From Pseudoduganella violaceinigra DSM 15887 (lineage in GTDB: Bacteria; Pseudomonadota; Gammaproteobacteria; Burkholderiales; Burkholderiaceae_D): a stretch of 64,000 bases of DNA. The notes under the pieces were generated by a model. The model was given only the letters and a program-made list of their open reading frames with translations. It made no database searches and was not told the DNA's origin. Shown in pieces: positions 42,803 through 51,561 of the stretch (position 1 is the first letter of the stretch; the number at the start of each line of letters is the position of its first letter). A program made the translations under genes and the position numbers. The stretch spans positions 496,001 to 560,000 of the forward strand of contig NZ_AUDI01000004.1 of assembly GCF_000425385.1 (NCBI RefSeq), in the 5' to 3' direction.

Positions 42803-45556
42803 TTAGAACTTGTACTGCAGGTTGGCAAAGAACGAGCGGCCGCGCGGATCCCCATAAGTTGGGTCCCAGGTCACTTCGAAATAGCGCGACTGGTTGGTGA
42901 ACGGCGGCGCCGTATCGAACATATTGATCAGGCCTGCGCGCAGCTTGAGGTTATTGTTGAACGAATAGCTGCCCGTCAAGTCCCACAGCGAATAGGCTTT
43001 CACGTCGCGGTCGTTCCAGCCTGGATCAGCCAGACCCGGAATATTCTGATCGCGATAGCCGGAGAAGAAGGTGTTGCCCAGGCTTACGTTGACAGGCCCC
43101 TGAGTCCAGTCAATATTGAGCTTATGGCGCCAGCGCTGCACGGCCTTATCGTCACGGAATACGCCCAGGCCGTTTGTCATCGGCGCATGCGGATCGGACT
43201 GGAACTTGTACTTGGTGATCAGCGTCCCGTCCAGGCTGGCGCTGAAGCGGCCCAGGGAGCTGGCATCGCCGCGCCAGTTCAACGCGATATCGACACCGGA
43301 CGTGTTGAGCTTGCCGCGGTTCTCTTTTTTGAACTGAAGGAAGGACACGGCGCCATCGTCGTCCCGCACCACGATGTTCGGATCGTTGTAGTAGACCGGG
43401 TTGTCGAACACGGTTTGCTCGCCGATTTCCGAAATGATGTCGGTTTTGCGAATGATCCAGTAGTCCAGGCTGGCGTTCCAGTTATTGTTAGGTTGCAGCA
43501 CCAGCCCGGCCGAAAACTGCTTGGATTTTTCCGGTTTCAGCTGCGGGTTGCCATAGCGGTCCAGATCGAACTGGGCCACTTCGCCCGAGATCGGGTCTTT
43601 CACGAAGCTGGCCGTGGTATCGGAGCGCACTGGCAGGAACATTTCGGCGATCGACGGTGCGCGGAATCCGGTGCCAAACGACGCTCGGCCCAGTATTTCC
43701 TTGCTTGGCCGGTAGCTGACTGCGATTTTCGGATTGGTGGTGTTCAGTGCCGGCGTGGTGATATTGGTCACCGGATCATGCACACCTTTATAGCGGTCGT
43801 GGCGGATGGCGAACTGGCCTTCCCATTCCTTGCTGAACGGGGCACTGATTTCCGTGTAGATGCCGGCGATGTCGCGCGAGTTGGACGAATCGGCCAGCAA
43901 GGCGTCGGAACTGGCGCGGTCGCCCTGCACGTCGTTACTGCGCAGTGCTGTAGTGGCGGTGAATGCCGTCTTCTCGCGCCGCAGTTCGGCGCCCACAGCC
44001 AGCATGGCATCGCCACCGCCCAGCGTCGTCAGCGCATGGGTCAGTTTGCCATCGACGCTGTTGCTGGTGCCTTTGGAGATACGCGCTGCGTCATGGATTT
44101 TGATCGAATCCATGAACTTGCGCCCCGTGTCATCCGTGGCCGGGACAAAGGGATTGTATTGGCCAGCGGCCAAGCCAGCCAGCATCTTGCTGTGCGAAAC
44201 CCAACCATCGATATCCAGGTCGGTGGCCTTGTTGACGCTGTGGCTATAGGCCGTATCGTAGTCCCAGGCCCCCACCTTGCCGGTGGCGCCCAACACGAAA
44301 CGCGACGCTTTGCTGGTCACTTCCGAGGTGCGGCGGCCGGCGTCTGTCAGACGGAAACGGAAGTTAACCGGCGTGGTGATGCCGGTTTTGGCTTGCAGGT
44401 CGGCTGGCAGATAAATGCCTTCGGTGGTGCCGTTGATGCTGCTTGAGACGGCGGGCGAGGCGGCATAGCTGGTCCTGGCTTTGCTCAGCATAACTTCAGC
44501 AAACACCTGATGGGCGTCGCTGGCCTGGAACGTGGCGCGGCCGATAAAGCTTTGTTTCCTGGATTCGGGATAGACTTCCGAGTCGCCCATGTAGTTGAAG
44601 GAACAGCCTTCCGTGCCGCCGGGACCGAGCGGACGCACCACGTTCGGGCTGCCGTCCACGCAGGAGCTCTTACCAAAGTTGACGCGTTGCCTCGACGATG
44701 GCACCCAGGTGCCGCCGGGACCGGAGCCCTTCAGGTAGCCCGAACTATTCAAGGTCGCCAATTGGGCGTCGGTCAGCTCGACGTTGGCTGGGAAAGAGTA
44801 GCTCGACAGCTGTGGGGACAGGCGGTCGGGCAGGCTGTATTCCTGCATGAATTTGCGTTGCGAGCTGGCCAGCCGGTCGGTTTTCTGCACGTCCAGCGCG
44901 CCGAACACGTTGTAGCGGTCGGTGCTCAAATCGCCAAAGCCGCCGGACAGGGTAGCCGATTTCTTGCCGCCGCCGCCTTCGCTGGTACGCAACGCATACA
45001 CGCTGGCATCGCCACCCTGATAGTCCTTGCGTGTGATGAAGTTGATCACGCCGCCCATGGCGTCGGTGCCGTAAATCGCCGATGCCCCGTCTTTGAGCAC
45101 TTCCACGCGCTGGATGGCGCCGGCCGGGATGTTGTTCAAGTCGACGCCGGAGTTGTCGCCAGGGCTGGCGAAGTTGGCCATGCGACGGCCGTTCAGCAGG
45201 ACCAGCGTGCTCGAAACGCCCAGGCCGCGCAAGTTGGCGCCGTTAAAACCGCGTTGGCCGCCCATGACGTCGCTGACGCTGGCGCCATCGGTCAGGCCGC
45301 CCACATTGGAGGAAATCTTTTGCAGCAGTTCGGCAGCCGTGGTGACGCCGGACTTATCGATATCTTCGCGCTTGATGATTTCAACTGGCAGTGCCGATTC
45401 GCCCTCGATGCGCTTGATACTGGAACCGGTGATTTCCACGCGCGGCATGGTTTGCGCGTATGCGTTCAGGCTCATGCTGCCAAGCGCGAGTAATACAGCA
45501 TGGGTGCATTGGGAGCGGCGGAATGCCGATGCCTTGTGCTTGCCAGGTATCTTCAT
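42803..45556 (-). CDS. Large TonB-dependent outer-membrane receptor
   Basis: 917 residues from ATG 45556. Signal peptide ending near SLNAYAQ, an ITGSSIKRIEG segment, plug motifs (PVEIIKREDIDKSG, GANLRGLGVSSTLVLLNGRRMA, VLKDGASAIYGTDAMGGVINFIT) and a C-terminal FFANLQYKF barrel end. The GRRM/NIPAGAIQRVEVLKDGASA style is that of the nutrient-uptake (OMR/CUT-like) receptors rather than siderophore receptors. It is divergent from a secreted cyanophycinase, so import of peptides released by that enzyme is a testable inference. A start at 45643 would add 29 non-signal residues. Confidence 0.93.
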   Translation of the reverse strand: MKIPGKHKASAFRRSQCTHAVLLALGSMSLNAYAQTMPRVEITGSSIKRIEGESALPVEIIKREDIDKSGVTTAAELLQKISSNVGGLTDGASVSDVMGGQRGFNGANLRGLGVSSTLVLLNGRRMANFASPGDNSGVDLNNIPAGAIQRVEVLKDGASAIYGTDAMGGVINFITRKDYQGGDASVYALRTSEGGGGKKSATLSGGFGDLSTDRYNVFGALDVQKTDRLASSQRKFMQEYSLPDRLSPQLSSYSFPANVELTDAQLATLNSSGYLKGSGPGGTWVPSSRQRVNFGKSSCVDGSPNVVRPLGPGGTEGCSFNYMGDSEVYPESRKQSFIGRATFQASDAHQVFAEVMLSKARTSYAASPAVSSSINGTTEGIYLPADLQAKTGITTPVNFRFRLTDAGRRTSEVTSKASRFVLGATGKVGAWDYDTAYSHSVNKATDLDIDGWVSHSKMLAGLAAGQYNPFVPATDDTGRKFMDSIKIHDAARISKGTSNSVDGKLTHALTTLGGGDAMLAVGAELRREKTAFTATTALRSNDVQGDRASSDALLADSSNSRDIAGIYTEISAPFSKEWEGQFAIRHDRYKGVHDPVTNITTPALNTTNPKIAVSYRPSKEILGRASFGTGFRAPSIAEMFLPVRSDTTASFVKDPISGEVAQFDLDRYGNPQLKPEKSKQFSAGLVLQPNNNWNASLDYWIIRKTDIISEIGEQTVFDNPVYYNDPNIVVRDDDGAVSFLQFKKENRGKLNTSGVDIALNWRGDASSLGRFSASLDGTLITKYKFQSDPHAPMTNGLGVFRDDKAVQRWRHKLNIDWTQGPVNVSLGNTFFSGYRDQNIPGLADPGWNDRDVKAYSLWDLTGSYSFNNNLKLRAGLINMFDTAPPFTNQSRYFEVTWDPTYGDPRGRSFFANLQYKF

Positions 45557-45699
45557 GCGATCAGTCCTTGTAAATGGGGGTTCATCCGCAAGCAACATGC
45601 TTGCATCGCCCCGGTTGCGATGGAACAGTTTCAGTGTATGCAACTTTGCCCGGCTTGCGCGCGCCGGAACTTATGAAGATCGCTCTACGCATGAACCGT

Positions 45700-45715
45700 G
45701 TTGCAATGTTGCAAC
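45700..45715. promoter_or_regulatory. Perfect palindrome between divergent TonB-receptor and cyanophycinase genes
   Basis: GTTGCAA-TG-TTGCAAC, a 7+7 perfect inverted repeat with a two-base spacer, in the 243-base divergent intergenic region. The size and symmetry suit a dimeric repressor or activator that would control both genes. No regulator gene is adjacent. Confidence 0.5.
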
Positions 45716-45799
45716 AAGGGCAATGGCGGCATGTGCTGGCCTTAAGGGCCCGATCAATGGCAACATGCACGGAATTCCATCGTGGTGAGGGGCTGGTAA

Positions 45800-47086
45800 G
45801 TGAAATCCATGTCGATACTGCTGTTAAGTGCGGCGCTTCTGAGCGCCCAGCTGCCGCTAGATGCTCACGCGGCGGAGACTTCTCCATCGCTGGCATTCCA
45901 GCCTGTTGCTGGCACGGTGGTCCCGATGGGCGGCGCTGTGCGCCCCGATAATGAGGCCGTGCGTCAGCGGCTGGTGCAGCTGGCCGGTGGATCTGCGGCA
46001 CGTTTTGTGGTGATTCCCTGCGCTTCGGACCACCCCGAAACGTCGGGCGCGGATGCCGTCGAGCAGTTGCGGCGCCGTGGTGCGCAGGCGGAATTGCTGA
46101 AGATCGCACCGCGCTGGGCTGGCGAGACGCTGGAGTCGGCACGCCGTGCCGCGGCCGACCCCGCTAATCTGGCCAAGATCCGCAACGCCACAGGCGTGTT
46201 CTTTACCGGTGGCGCGCAGGAGCGCACGGCCGATGTCCTGAATCCGGACGGGGTTGCCTCGCCCGTGCTACAGGCTGTGCGCGAGGTGCAGGCGCGCGGC
46301 GGGGTGATTGCGGGCAGCAGTGCGGGGGCCGCCATCATGAGCAGTACGATGTTCCGCGATGCGATGAATTCCGTGCAGGTGATGAAGGGCGTTATGCGCG
46401 ATGGCAAGGAAATTGACCGGGGCCTGGGCTTTGTTGGCGACCAGCTGTTCATCGACCAGCATTTCCTCAAGCGGGGCAGGGTGGGGCGCATGCTGGCGCT
46501 GATGCTGGCCAAAGGCTACAAGGTGGGGTTAGGGGTGGACGAGAATACCGCGGCCATTATTCACGGGAGCGATATTGAAATTGTCGGCGGCAGCGGGGCG
46601 CTCTTGCTGGATTTGCGCCAGGCAACGCAGGAAGCGGGGCCTGTGAATGTGCGCAATGTACGGATTTCCTACCTCGATAATGGCGACCGATACGACTTGG
46701 CCAAATTGCAGGGGCAGGTGCTGGCCGCCAAACAGGCCAGGGGCGAGATCAAGTTCCGCCAGCCAGGCTTTGTTTCGGAACTGGAATTTGTCCGTCCCGC
46801 GTTTACCGACATCCTCGGCGAAAACGCCATCCTGCGCGCACTGACGCAACTGGTGGATGGCCCGCGCGATCACGTTCGCGGCATCGCCTTTGACCTTGAG
46901 AACTTGCCCGATGCTCCGGTCGCCGACCCCGCCCCTGAGCTGGGTTTCGAATTCATGCTGCGGCGCGATGAACATACGCACGGCTGGGATAATGAAGGAC
47001 TCGATAACAACGATTACTCGATCTTCGATGCGCGGCTCGATGTGCGGCCGGTGCGTCTTAAAGCTCCGTTCTATCAGGCCTGGTAG
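45800..47086 (+). CDS. Exported cyanophycinase-like peptidase (family S51)
   Basis: 428 residues with a signal peptide (ILLLSAALLSAQLPLDAHA). The catalytic Ser174 lies in AGSSAGAA, the S51 nucleophile elbow; FFTGGAQERT (~134-143) and GLGFVGDQLFIDQHFLKRGR (~218-237) are further cyanophycinase signatures. It would cut multi-L-arginyl-poly-L-aspartate into beta-Asp-Arg dipeptides outside the cytoplasm, like the secreted CphE forms (~400 residues). Start is GTG 45800 or ATG 45809. No isoaspartyl dipeptidase or cyanophycin synthetase is in the window. Confidence 0.88.
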   Translation: MKSMSILLLSAALLSAQLPLDAHAAETSPSLAFQPVAGTVVPMGGAVRPDNEAVRQRLVQLAGGSAARFVVIPCASDHPETSGADAVEQLRRRGAQAELLKIAPRWAGETLESARRAAADPANLAKIRNATGVFFTGGAQERTADVLNPDGVASPVLQAVREVQARGGVIAGSSAGAAIMSSTMFRDAMNSVQVMKGVMRDGKEIDRGLGFVGDQLFIDQHFLKRGRVGRMLALMLAKGYKVGLGVDENTAAIIHGSDIEIVGGSGALLLDLRQATQEAGPVNVRNVRISYLDNGDRYDLAKLQGQVLAAKQARGEIKFRQPGFVSELEFVRPAFTDILGENAILRALTQLVDGPRDHVRGIAFDLENLPDAPVADPAPELGFEFMLRRDEHTHGWDNEGLDNNDYSIFDARLDVRPVRLKAPFYQAW

Positions 47087-47166
47087 GGGAGTCATTGCAT
47101 CCGGTTGCCTGAACCTGCTGCGTGTTCTGCTTGACAGGCAGCAGTCACCAGCCTACATTCAACCAT

Positions 47167-47517
47167 ATGGGTGAATATGGTGAAGATCAACGGCTGGATC
47201 ATGTGTTTACTGCGATGGCCGACCCGACCAGGCGCGCCATCCTGGCACGGCTGGCTCATGAAAGTGCACGGGTGACGGAATTGGCGCGTGATTTTCCGAT
47301 TTCGTTGAACTCCACCTCCAAGCACATCAAGATCCTCGAGCGGGCAGGCTTGGTCGTCCGTACCATAAATGGACGTGACCACGTGCTGTCATTGAATGCA
47401 GCCCCGCTTGCCGAAGCGGCCTTTTGGGTCAGACATTTCGAGAGTTTCTGGGAAGGGCGCCTGGCCGCGCTTGATGAATTGGTGAGCACCCGCCGCAACG
47501 CCAGAAAGGAGGAGTAG
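47167..47517 (+). CDS. ArsR-family transcriptional regulator
   Basis: 116 residues with the winged-helix pattern MADPTRRAILARLA, then TELARDFPISLNSTSKHIKILERAGLV and RDHVLSLN. It belongs to the subgroup commonly paired with AHSA1/SRPBCC proteins, and the next gene (two bases on) is one. No CxC metal-binding motif typical of metal-sensing ArsR proteins is present. ATG 47167 gives the standard N-terminus. Confidence 0.92.
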   Translation: MGEYGEDQRLDHVFTAMADPTRRAILARLAHESARVTELARDFPISLNSTSKHIKILERAGLVVRTINGRDHVLSLNAAPLAEAAFWVRHFESFWEGRLAALDELVSTRRNARKEE

Positions 47518-47518
47518 C

Positions 47519-47953
47519 ATGGCTGAAATCGCGCTCCAACAGCGGGTCTGCGTGCGCCGCACGATAGGCGCTCCGGCCAGCGAAGTATTTGATGCATGGC
47601 TGGATGCGGGTCTTCTCGCGAAATGGATGAAGACCCGCGCCTTCACGCACGCCACCGTCGCCTGCGACGCCCGCGAAGGTGGCGGCTTTGAGATTGTGAT
47701 GCAGTCCCCTGGTGGCGAAATTCGGCATACGGGCGACTACCTTACGATCGACAGGCCGCGCAAGCTGGTATTCACCTGGCGCTCTCCCGCCACTGGGCAG
47801 CGTGATTCGCTTGTCACCGTCGAATTTTCCGGCGACGCCAACACCACCGACATCGTCGTCACCCACTGCCAACTTCCCGCCGACACATGTGGCGCGCATA
47901 GCGAGGGATGGGGCGATGTACTGGATCTTCTTGCGCGCCTTTTCGCACACTGA
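47519..47953 (+). CDS. SRPBCC / AHSA1-domain protein
   Basis: 144 residues with the helix-grip START-like fold signature (RRTIGAPASEVFDAWLDAGLLAKWM, TGDYLTIDRPRKLVFTW, SDVVVTHC-like strand, and a C-terminal HSEGWGDVLDLLARL helix). An AGGAGG-like site in the end of the preceding gene serves its ATG. Such proteins bind small hydrophobic ligands; coupling to an ArsR repressor suggests ligand-linked control. Confidence 0.9.
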   Translation: MAEIALQQRVCVRRTIGAPASEVFDAWLDAGLLAKWMKTRAFTHATVACDAREGGGFEIVMQSPGGEIRHTGDYLTIDRPRKLVFTWRSPATGQRDSLVTVEFSGDANTTDIVVTHCQLPADTCGAHSEGWGDVLDLLARLFAH

Positions 47954-47980
47954 AGCACCCCTTTCATCCGGGAGTTCATC

Positions 47981-48778
47981 ATGATCTTGCAAGGGAAACG
48001 CTGCATCATTCACGGTGCTGCGGGCGCCATTGGCAGTGCTGCGGCACGCGCCTTTGCCCGCGAAGGCGCCCAATTATTCCTGGCTGGCCGCACGCAGGAA
48101 AAGCTGGATGTACTGGCGCAGGAATTGCGCGCCAATGGCGCCACCGTCCACGCTGCCCGCGTCGACGCGCTCGATGAGCACGAGGTCCGGCAACATGCGC
48201 ACACCGTCGCTGAATTAGCGGGCGGCATCGACGTCATGCTCAACGCGGTAGGCTTCGCGCATGTGCAGGGAGTGCCGTTTATGGAATTGTCATATGATGA
48301 ATTTCAGGCCCCGGTGCGCGCGTACACCCGTACCATGTTCCTTACCGCGCAGGCTGCTGCGCGATATATGGCGGCACAGAAGTCGGGCGTAATCCTGAGT
48401 CTATCGACGCCAGGCGCGCGCCTGTCCGGTACCGGGTTTCTCGGCAATGGCACCAGCAGCGCAGCGGTCGAAGCCATGTCGCGCCTGTTGGCCGGTGAGT
48501 TGGGGCGCCAAGGTATTCGGGTGATATGCATCCGTTCCGACGCCATTCCGGAAGCAGTGCCTATCTCGCATGCCAGGGCGGCCTTTGAGGGAATGGCTGG
48601 CAAAATGGGCATAAGTGTGGATGATTTCTTGCAGGCGCGCGCCGACGGCGCGACCTTGCTCGGCCGGCTGCCGACGCTGGCGCAGATCGGCGCATTTGCA
48701 GCATTCGCCGCCTCCGACGGTGCCGGCGCCATGACAGGCGCCATTGCCAATCTTACCTGCGGGTCGTTGCCGGATTAG
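47981..48778 (+). CDS. Short-chain dehydrogenase/reductase
   Basis: 265 residues. It has a GAAGAIGSAAARAF cofactor loop near the start, then VDVMLNAVGFA in place of the usual NNAG, and the later SLSTPGARLSGTGFLGNGTSSAA. The canonical Tyr-x-x-x-Lys is not evident; the region where it should be reads GFLGNGTSSAAVE. So the protein may be an atypical or non-reducing SDR. It closes the ArsR-AHSA1-SDR group. Confidence 0.83.
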   Translation: MILQGKRCIIHGAAGAIGSAAARAFAREGAQLFLAGRTQEKLDVLAQELRANGATVHAARVDALDEHEVRQHAHTVAELAGGIDVMLNAVGFAHVQGVPFMELSYDEFQAPVRAYTRTMFLTAQAAARYMAAQKSGVILSLSTPGARLSGTGFLGNGTSSAAVEAMSRLLAGELGRQGIRVICIRSDAIPEAVPISHARAAFEGMAGKMGISVDDFLQARADGATLLGRLPTLAQIGAFAAFAASDGAGAMTGAIANLTCGSLPD

Positions 48779-48872
48779 CGCTACGGCAAAGGCCGGTATT
48801 TGAAACAGCGACAGTGGTTGGTGATTTATCTTTTTTAGCCAAAAAGTCTTTGCAATTAAAGAAAACAGGATG

Positions 48873-48899
48873 CCGGGGCACGAAAAGTACCCCGGTTTT
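48873..48899 (+). terminator. Rho-independent terminator after the SDR gene, possibly bidirectional
   Basis: CCGGGG and CCCCGG pair around an 11-base loop and are followed by TTTTCCTT on the + strand. On the - strand TTTTC follows six bases after the stem, so it may also end the lectin transcript. Confidence 0.75.
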
Positions 48900-48944
48900 C
48901 CTTATCGCCAAAATAAAAAAAGATATTAAGTTTGATACCTGGTT

Positions 48945-49775
48945 TTATTGAGGCTGGATGTTTGCGCGGAAGCCGATAGGGCCTTCACCGCTATAAGTCA
49001 TACTGCCGTTGAAGGTATTGCCGCCGTCGCCCGAACTGATATGCAGCGCCACCGCATTTTGCCCCCCGCGTGCGCCGATCAGCCATACGCCACCTGGGTG
49101 CCACGGTGCGGAATCACCGCCCCACTGATTTTCGACCGCGTAATTATTCCCGGCAACGGCCGATGCACGGAAACCGATGGGGCCTTCGCCAACGTAGGTG
49201 ATATTCCCGGTGAACGTCTTCCCGTTGTCGGACGATGCGATCTGGACTGCTACCAAACCTTGATCACGGGACCCGAGGATCCATTCGCCGCCCTGATGCC
49301 ATGGCGCGGATGCGCCGCCCCATTGATTCTGCACCAGGAATACGCCGCCATCGGCAGACTCGCTCTTGAATCCGATAGGGCCTTCGCCCCCGTAAGTCAT
49401 ACTGCCGACCAGGGTGTTGCCGCCATCGCCGGATTCAATATTGACTGCCACCACGCTTTGGCCAATCCTGCAACCAATGATCCAGGTGCCGCCCGGATGC
49501 CAGGGCGCTGTGTCGCCGCCCCACTGGTTTTCGACGACGTAGGTATTGTTCTGGGTCAGTGTCGCCTTGAAGCCGATCTGGCCCTCTCCTGCGTATTTCA
49601 TTGCCCCAGTAAACGTCTTGCCACCATCGGCTGAGCTGATGTTCAAAGCGACCACTTTCTGGCCAGAGCGGCAACCGATCACCCACATGCCACCTTCATT
49701 CCAAGGCGCATTGGAGCCGCCCCATTGATTGTAGACATGATGCAGATTATTTACGGATTTGCTGGTTTTGGACAT
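48945..49775 (-). CDS. OAA-family high-mannose-binding lectin with four repeats
   Basis: 276 residues made of an 11-residue lead and four ~66-residue repeats (12-78, 79-145, 146-211, 212-276). Each repeat has NQWGG, APW, GG.W.IG.R and GEG.IGF, the signature of Oscillatoria agardhii agglutinin and the bacterial homologues MBHA and BOA, which bind the branched core of high-mannose glycans. The Trp-Gly-Gly, Arg and Glu contact residues of OAA appear kept in all four repeats. Four repeats should give two barrels. There is no signal peptide. ATG 49775 follows GGAGA. The gene stands alone after an A/T-rich upstream region. Confidence 0.93.
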   Translation of the reverse strand: MSKTSKSVNNLHHVYNQWGGSNAPWNEGGMWVIGCRSGQKVVALNISSADGGKTFTGAMKYAGEGQIGFKATLTQNNTYVVENQWGGDTAPWHPGGTWIIGCRIGQSVVAVNIESGDGGNTLVGSMTYGGEGPIGFKSESADGGVFLVQNQWGGASAPWHQGGEWILGSRDQGLVAVQIASSDNGKTFTGNITYVGEGPIGFRASAVAGNNYAVENQWGGDSAPWHPGGVWLIGARGGQNAVALHISSGDGGNTFNGSMTYSGEGPIGFRANIQPQ

Positions 49776-50068
49776 CGTATTCTCCAGGAACTCTAAGGTC
49801 GCAAAATGCACGTCTAATTAAGTGCATTAGTTCAGTAACTATTTTGCGAGCATTGCAGCGGGACGGCGCTGCCCCGGCCAAAAAATCTCCAACTGATTGA
49901 TGGGAGACGATTTTGCCGGATTTTTAACCTGGAATTCTATTGGAATGTAACAAATCGATTTTATTTTATTTTTATATTTTATAATAGTTTCGCGCTACTT
50001 TTTATATCGAGAAAATTCAAATAAATGTAACTATAAAAGTTAATGGCGAAGTTTCAACGCGAATTCCC
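49776..50068. other. A/T-rich intergenic island upstream of the lectin gene
   Basis: About 290 bases. The part 49910-50045 is extremely A/T-rich in a GC-rich genome, with runs of T and TATAAT-like hexamers on both strands. It must hold the lectin promoter. No coding frame. The composition points to a transferred segment or a nucleoid-protein (H-NS/MvaT-like) target. Confidence 0.6.
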
Positions 50069-51481
50069 TCAGAACTGCTGGTTGCGTGCAACGATTTCGC
50101 CCGGCGAACCTAGCAGGAAGATGTTGTCGTTCAGCGTGTCGTCACCTTTGATGTGTTCATAGGAGGTGAGCGTGGCGAGCAGGTCGCGCGCGAGCGACTG
50201 CTGGCTCGGCGTGGTTTTTTCCGATGTCAGTTTGTCCAGCAAGAAGGTTTGCACTTGCTCCGATTGGCTGGCCACTTGTTCCAGGCCTGCTTTCTTCAGC
50301 TTGCCTAGCCTGTAATTGAGTGAGACATCGCCGCGCGCGCTGTCGTCGATCTGGTGGTACTCGTAGTTTTGGGTTTGCGGAGTCCCGTCGAAGAATGGCG
50401 GGCCGGATTTGCCGATGGCCGTGTGGAACTGGGCGTTCAGGTGTGATTGCTGGGTTTGGCCAATAGAACGCTCATCGCGGCTTGGTCCGCCCACCTTGGT
50501 CGCTTGCGAAACGTCATAGGCGAAAGTGTCCTGCTCCCACGCCTTGCGCGGGTTGCTGGATTTTGGCGTCTGGGCGATGGAAGCGCTGAAATCGGAGAGG
50601 CCGGTCAGCGCGGAGCGGTCATCGGCGTTCAGTTGCCACTTCGATGGCGTCAGCAGGAAGTCGTCGCGCTCTTCGGCGGTAGCCGTCCGATTCATATCGG
50701 AGAAAGCGTCTTTGAACATGGACATCAATTTTTTGTCGCCGTGACCGCGCGAGACCGCCTGGTCGAATTGGGCCAGATAGTTGTTGATGGCTTTTGCCTG
50801 CTGCTTTTTGGTGCCCAGGTGTTCAAGTGTGCTGGTGTCCACACGTACGTCCGCCTTGCCATCGGGCCCGCCAATACTGACTTTCCGCATCGATTCGTCG
50901 ATGTGGAAATCCAGCGCCTGCGACGTGGATTCGGGGCCTGCCACCTCGGCATGGAAGTCGATGGACTGCACAAATTTGCTATCGAACTGGGTCAGGCCGC
51001 TTAGCCGGACCTGCGGACTGGATCCCGCCAGTCCATCAATGGCGGCCTGGAAGCCCGCCGCCAGGTTGGACAAGGCATTGCGTTCATCTTCATCGAGCTC
51101 GCCGCTCGAACTGACCTGGTAGATCATTTCATCGTCCACATTGGCCAGCGTGAGGTCAACCTGGGCGCCGCTTCGCGTGGTCACACTCAGCGTAAACCTG
51201 TTATCGACTTCATCCGGCAATTTGGCACGATCCGGCGGAATGACTGGCGCGGCGGCGAGCTGCTTCAGCATGTCCGCACCGAGGTCCTTGTAACGCTGGC
51301 TTGTCGAAACGGGCGTCGAGGCCGCTGCGATCGCTGCGGGACTCAAGGTCACAACGGTCGAAGGCGACAACACCGCCGCTGACCCAGACTTTTCGACTAA
51401 TGAATTGATAGGTTTGCCGGTCGTAGCGACGGGGTAGCGTACGGCCGGTTGCCAGTTGGAGAGATTGGATATGGAGGTCAT
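50069..51481 (-). CDS. Large hypothetical protein, Ser/Thr-rich N-terminus
   Basis: 470 residues, no family recognised. Residues 1-60 are low-complexity Ser/Thr/Ala/Pro, as in secreted-substrate or flexible linkers. Residues about 90-210 look like a beta-rich domain (FTLSVTTRSGAQVDLTLANVDDEMIYQV, then VQSIDFHAEVAG), and the rest is mainly helical (AINNYLAQFDQAVSRG, MFKDAFSDMNRTATAEERDDF). There is no signal peptide and no membrane helix. Codon use is like the neighbours. A cytoplasmic or type-specific secreted role is possible; nothing decides it. Confidence 0.8.
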   Translation of the reverse strand: MTSISNLSNWQPAVRYPVATTGKPINSLVEKSGSAAVLSPSTVVTLSPAAIAAASTPVSTSQRYKDLGADMLKQLAAAPVIPPDRAKLPDEVDNRFTLSVTTRSGAQVDLTLANVDDEMIYQVSSSGELDEDERNALSNLAAGFQAAIDGLAGSSPQVRLSGLTQFDSKFVQSIDFHAEVAGPESTSQALDFHIDESMRKVSIGGPDGKADVRVDTSTLEHLGTKKQQAKAINNYLAQFDQAVSRGHGDKKLMSMFKDAFSDMNRTATAEERDDFLLTPSKWQLNADDRSALTGLSDFSASIAQTPKSSNPRKAWEQDTFAYDVSQATKVGGPSRDERSIGQTQQSHLNAQFHTAIGKSGPPFFDGTPQTQNYEYHQIDDSARGDVSLNYRLGKLKKAGLEQVASQSEQVQTFLLDKLTSEKTTPSQQSLARDLLATLTSYEHIKGDDTLNDNIFLLGSPGEIVARNQQF

Positions 51482-51561
51482 TCCCGTTTAACGGCATGCC
51501 ATTTGCGAAACTTTAATGACTGAACATGTTCCTCCTTCCTGAGTAGGTCCGATGAGACGAG

